DNA of 10,778 bases from Methylococcaceae bacterium (GTDB lineage: Bacteria; Pseudomonadota; Gammaproteobacteria; Methylococcales; Methylomonadaceae). A model generated the notes under the pieces. It did no database searches, was not told where the DNA came from, and saw only the letters and a list, made by a program, of their open reading frames with translations. Shown one piece after another: positions 7,688 through 10,778 of the stretch. The position numbers were made by a program, and so were the translations under genes. Within the stretch, counting starts at the first letter, position 1, and each line of letters begins with the position of its first letter. Location of the stretch: the NCBI GenBank assembly GCA_005779525.1, contig SXIZ01000203.1:1-10778 (forward strand), read 5' to 3'.

Positions 7688-9976
7688 CTACAGCTGATAG
7701 GGAAATAAATTCATCAGCGTATTGAGGGCTGGATTGCTAATGCTGGCATTATCAATGGCATTGGCTAGGACTTTAAGTTTATCGGAGATGGTGTAAACAT
7801 CACATTGCGTCATCAGTTGGTTACACCAGGCACGCACGGCTTCGTTGAGTTCATCATCTAAATAGTAACGCTGGCCTTCATGTTGTAAAAAGCCATTGTC
7901 ATGTAAATTATTACTGGTGTCGCAGACATACCAGTATTTATCAAAACATAATTTAGCATGCAACGTTCCACCTCCCTTGCCTTCCCATTTACGTTTCATG
8001 TAAATACGTAACGATCCTTTGGGCTGCGGCAGTTGGTTGATTTCATCTAATAAATGCGCGGCATATTTGACGATAGCACTGCTAATTTGGGGCGTATCGA
8101 TGGTTTGGGGTGAGTTAGTCACGATATTGACCACTTTACCTTGCATGACCGCACGCTTAATGGCTTCCAGTGTTGGGTCGATTTTGGCGTTGGGTATGGG
8201 CGGGAGCACATAAGCTTGCACCATAGTACATTCAAATCCAGACATCTCCAAGGATGCGAGCACACCGATCAAGCCATTAAAATGCGAGTAGGGCCCAGGC
8301 ATTTCGTGGGTGGCCAAGCCTATGACATTTCCAAGCTTTGCGGGTTCTTGATATTCCGGGATTTTACGCAGGCTATTGGGATCTTTGTGTAAGGTGGCTT
8401 GTTGGATCCACATGTCATCTTGGGCGCGCTGGATAGACTGTGCTAATTTTCCTTGGATAGAAAATTCGGTATCCGTCCAACCATAGAAATAATCGCCATG
8501 AACATTGCGGCCACCCACGATAGCGCTAGCCTCGGCGGTATAGCCATTGGCAACTGCTGATTTTGAGTGGTTGGCATCGCCGGGCGTACCGCGTTCGTCG
8601 TTGTTGAATAAGCGTAATTTAACATTAGGGTGATTGGCGAGTGGTGCCAGCACGCCACCTACAATTTTGCCATTGCTACTTACAATCACTCCCGGATCGC
8701 GTAACGCAACGGTACGATCCACGGTCATATGAATATTGCCGCCCGCATTGGCCAGTTCTAGTAACTTGGCCGCGAGTTTTTTACCCAACTCATGGGTATC
8801 GATCGGTTTATTGGCGTAATGTTTCCATACGGTATAGTCATAGGTGACGGCTTTTCCAGCCTGTGCTTGGGCAATCAAGGCATCGATTTGCAATAAGCGT
8901 TCTTGAAAGGCTTCACCCCCGTCTGGTAGGAATTCGACGCGATTGCCCCAAGTAAACTCTGGAGGCGTAAGAGGTTTTTCAGGTGTCACTAACTCGGCAA
9001 ATAATTCCAAAACATCGGCACGAATAATTTCATCACGATGATAGCTTTGTCCTGCGTGGATGAATTGTTCCTGTTGCTGTTCACTGAAATATAAAGGCTC
9101 AAGAGGGTTGATATTTAAAGTCTTGCGAAGTGTATGGAGTTTAAGTAATTTAGTGTTAACTTCGTTTGCCACGGCATCTGGATTTTTATAGTACTCCCCG
9201 TTAAGCGTGCCGATTTTTTGGTTAAGTAATAATTCGCTCAAAATGGTCGCATGTAAATTGTCGCTCATCATTTCATTGCGTAGTTTATTCATTTCCTGTT
9301 GTTCTGCCGTTGCCGTGGAGCCGTCCTGGTTTTTGGTGATCGGTAATGAGGCATTGACAACATCATCACTAAAAGTATGTAATTTGCCGTCTTTATAAAT
9401 TCTAACCATGTCGGTGCCTAGCAATTTGCGATTACCCGTGGTTAAGGCGGTTTCTAAATGCGCAGTATCGACTGCGTAGTTGTTTAAGACACTGTATAAA
9501 CGTCCTAAAGTAGTTTCTGAAGGCGAACTCCCTAAGTCCCCATATTGCGCAGCTTTTGCCATTGCGGCTTGGGTTTTTTGAATCTGTGCGGCACTGGGCG
9601 GTTCAGTCTTCGCCAAATTGACTTCTGGCTTGCCCGTGAATTTTAACCAATTGGCGGCTTGTCCGGGGTGTTCTGGGAGCATGCCTAAATAAAACGAACG
9701 TGGGTCCGTTTTCGAGGCAAAAACTTTGTAGTCGTAGCCTTTAGGTCCGCCAAGCTGATCTCGAATCTCTTGGTTGGGGCTCAGTCCAAGCGCTTTATAG
9801 GCATCTTTCTGTAAAAATCCGCCCGCCGCATCGTCCGGTTTTTTTGGGCCTAGCATTTTGGGAGGCATGAGGTAGCGATCAGTCATATTCATACCGACCA
9901 TGAGCTGTGCAGTTTCTGCTTGCGTAAAACTGTGTCCGCCCAAGTTCAGGGGTGAATTCGATGTTGATTCAGGCAT
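7688..9976 (-). CDS. Phospholipase D superfamily protein with two HxK motifs
   Basis: The 762-residue protein has the paired catalytic motifs of the PLD superfamily, which act through a phospho-histidine intermediate on phosphodiester bonds. Motif 1 is NHSKSAVANG (His470, Lys472), followed by GGRN at 488-491. Motif 2 is LHAKLCFDK (His673, Lys675), followed by TSNN at 687-690, whose Ser688 and Asn690 sit at the expected spacing. The acidic residue expected after each HxK is altered: Asn477 in motif 1, and Asp679 one residue early in motif 2. Residues 1-350 are polar, match no domain I recognise, and lack a signal peptide or membrane segment, so the protein is cytosolic or leaves by a non-Sec route. 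The C-terminal domain from about 380 resembles cardiolipin-synthase/PLD enzymes, but the substrate (phospholipid or nucleic acid) is not decided. A weak GGA lies nine bases before the start (9986-9988). Confidence 0.85.
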   Translation of the reverse strand: MPESTSNSPLNLGGHSFTQAETAQLMVGMNMTDRYLMPPKMLGPKKPDDAAGGFLQKDAYKALGLSPNQEIRDQLGGPKGYDYKVFASKTDPRSFYLGMLPEHPGQAANWLKFTGKPEVNLAKTEPPSAAQIQKTQAAMAKAAQYGDLGSSPSETTLGRLYSVLNNYAVDTAHLETALTTGNRKLLGTDMVRIYKDGKLHTFSDDVVNASLPITKNQDGSTATAEQQEMNKLRNEMMSDNLHATILSELLLNQKIGTLNGEYYKNPDAVANEVNTKLLKLHTLRKTLNINPLEPLYFSEQQQEQFIHAGQSYHRDEIIRADVLELFAELVTPEKPLTPPEFTWGNRVEFLPDGGEAFQERLLQIDALIAQAQAGKAVTYDYTVWKHYANKPIDTHELGKKLAAKLLELANAGGNIHMTVDRTVALRDPGVIVSSNGKIVGGVLAPLANHPNVKLRLFNNDERGTPGDANHSKSAVANGYTAEASAIVGGRNVHGDYFYGWTDTEFSIQGKLAQSIQRAQDDMWIQQATLHKDPNSLRKIPEYQEPAKLGNVIGLATHEMPGPYSHFNGLIGVLASLEMSGFECTMVQAYVLPPIPNAKIDPTLEAIKRAVMQGKVVNIVTNSPQTIDTPQISSAIVKYAAHLLDEINQLPQPKGSLRIYMKRKWEGKGGGTLHAKLCFDKYWYVCDTSNNLHDNGFLQHEGQRYYLDDELNEAVRAWCNQLMTQCDVYTISDKLKVLANAIDNASISNPALNTLMNLFPYQL

Positions 9977-10025
9977 AGGATAGATTCCAAATTAAAATAA
10001 TTCGCTGAGTTTTAATTATTATGCA

Positions 10026-10074
10026 CCCGTATGACCATCCGCCTCAGCTTAGCCAAGGCTAAATGGTCATCGGG
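10026..10074. terminator. Compound hairpin downstream of the cytochrome remnant
   Basis: ATGACCAT (10031-10038) pairs with ATGGTCAT (10063-10070). The stem extends outward as CCCG (10026-10029) with CGGG (10071-10074), with one T bulged. Inside the loop TTAGCC (10049-10054) and GGCTAA (10057-10062) form a second stem. On the minus strand it lies 63 bases past the cytochrome stop and is followed by GCATAATAATTAAAA, not a clean T-run. It may be a weak terminator for the cytochrome gene or a structure upstream of the phospholipase D gene. Confidence 0.45.
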
Positions 10075-10137
10075 ATTTAATATTGAGGCGTTAATGCGTT
10101 AAGCAGTTATAAGCTGTAAATATTTGTATCTTGTGGT

Positions 10138-10311
10138 TTAAAGCGTTTTCAGATATTCAATTAGCGCTTTTTTGTCCGTAGCGCTTAAGTCGGTACCATA
10201 GTTATGACCAGTGTTGTGATTTCCAGGTTTGAGGGTATCAAATTCAGTGCTGTCTGGACCTGCGTTGGTGACAAAGCCCACTTTTTGAGGATCAAACTCC
10301 CAGCTTCCGAA
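10138..10311 (-). pseudogene. C-terminal remnant of a c-type cytochrome, 5' part missing
   Basis: Reading from about 10,311 down to the TAA at 10138-10140 gives about 57 residues: GSWEFDPQKVGFVTNAG, a linker, then GHNYGTDLSATDKKALIEY and LKTL. This ending is typical of di-heme c-type cytochromes (cytochrome peroxidase/RoxA-like group), where the G-H-x-[FY]-G-T-x-L-S block precedes the last helix. No CxxCH heme site lies in the remaining part. The upstream frame meets a TGA at 10312-10314, where composition changes and ABC-ATPase sequence begins, so the rest of the gene is absent. It is probably a fragment joined artificially or by recombination rather than an expressed short gene. The exact cytochrome subfamily is uncertain. 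Confidence 0.6.
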
Positions 10312-10778
10312 TCACCGTGGCGCCCGTGCGCACCTTCTCCTGCAGCACGTTCTTGACCTGTCTGGCCATGGCCGCGTCCAGACCGGTCAGCGGCTCGTCC
10401 AGCATCAGCAGGCGCGGCTCATGGATCAGGGCGCCGGCCAGCGCCGCCTTCTGCTTCATGCCGCGCGAAAAGCCCTCGCACCGCTCGCCCCGATGCTCCC
10501 ACAGGGCCAGCCATTCCAGCAGCTCCTGGGCCCGCTTGCGTGCGGTCTTCGCGTTGACGCCCCAAAGACCGGCCACGAACTCCAGATACTCCATGGGCGT
10601 CAGCTTGTCGTAAAGCATGGGCTCGTCCGGCAGCCAGGCGATCATGCGCTTGGCCGCGACCGGATCGGCGACGGCGTCCACGCCGAACACGCGGATCGAA
10701 CCGGCCGTGGGCTGGGTCAGGCCCGCCACCATGCGCAGGGTCGTGGTCTTGCCCGCGCCAGAAGATCGCGCCTGGCGC
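10292..10778 (-). pseudogene. ABC-transporter ATPase, truncated at both ends
   Basis: The frame is open to the window edge and gives, in order, GAGKTTTLRM (end of Walker A, 10730-10759), LPDEPMLYDKLT in the Q-loop region, FSRGMKQKAALAGAL (signature motif) and LLMLDEPLTGLD (Walker B). This is the ATPase subunit of an ABC-2 type exporter, which powers transport at the inner membrane. After the LQEKVRTGATVI block the family continues with a T-H switch motif, but here the text becomes RKLGV and stops at 10292-10294. The H-loop histidine and the last third of the protein are missing. At the other end Walker A reads SSGAGKT with Arg in place of the first Gly. Third codon positions are almost all G or C, unlike every other gene here, so the DNA comes from a different genome or compartment. 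Confidence 0.85.

Noticed and set aside
10304..10310. TCGGAAG (minus strand) at the chimera joint resembling sequencing adapter
   Set aside because: Only seven bases match, and flanking bases disagree, so it is not evidence of adapter read-through.

Overview
The window looks like a bacterial contig of about 10.8 kb made of two unlike parts. Positions 1 to about 10,311 are moderately AT-rich (a hand-counted 60-base line at 10,141 is 40% GC). They carry long genes for exported proteins with Sec-type signal peptides and c-type cytochrome sequence, which suggests a Gram-negative, probably gammaproteobacterial, source; no marker gene fixes the taxon. From about 10,312 to the end the DNA is very GC-rich (the line at 10,381 is 72% GC). 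It encodes an unrelated ABC-transporter ATPase that is cut in mid-domain at the boundary. The last segment is therefore most simply an assembly or ligation chimera, or else a recombination junction.

Layout. 1-96: possible 3' end of a plus-strand gene. 190-3333 (minus): 1047-residue exported protein with twelve NHL repeats, a legumain/caspase-fold (C13-like) cysteine peptidase domain with His697 and Cys738, and a beta-rich tail. 3407-3448: strong hairpin terminator. 3463-6672 (minus): 1069-residue exported clostripain-family (C11) peptidase with His283 and Cys325 and an unusual ladder of arginine pentads in mid-protein. 6673-7171: non-coding region between divergent genes. 7172-7594 (plus): small secreted protein of unknown function. 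7605-7653: compound hairpin between convergent genes. 7688-9976 (minus): 762-residue phospholipase D superfamily protein with two HxK motifs and a long unrecognised N-terminal half. 10026-10074: compound hairpin. 10138-10311 (minus): C-terminal remnant of a c-type cytochrome. 10313-10778 (minus): broken ABC ATPase.

The most notable content is the neighbouring pair of exported clan CD cysteine peptidases. They belong to different families (C13-like and C11) but both carry a similar short beta-module, built around a V-x-G-x-x-Y pattern, at the C-terminus of one and the N-terminus of the other. A terminator separates them, so they are probably separate transcription units that work in the same extracytoplasmic compartment. 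One has a 12-blade NHL propeller array as a likely binding platform. The other has a regularly spaced Arg ladder that, given the known Arg specificity of clostripain, may be a processing linker. The joint function is inference; the domains, catalytic motifs and repeat periods are read directly from the sequence.
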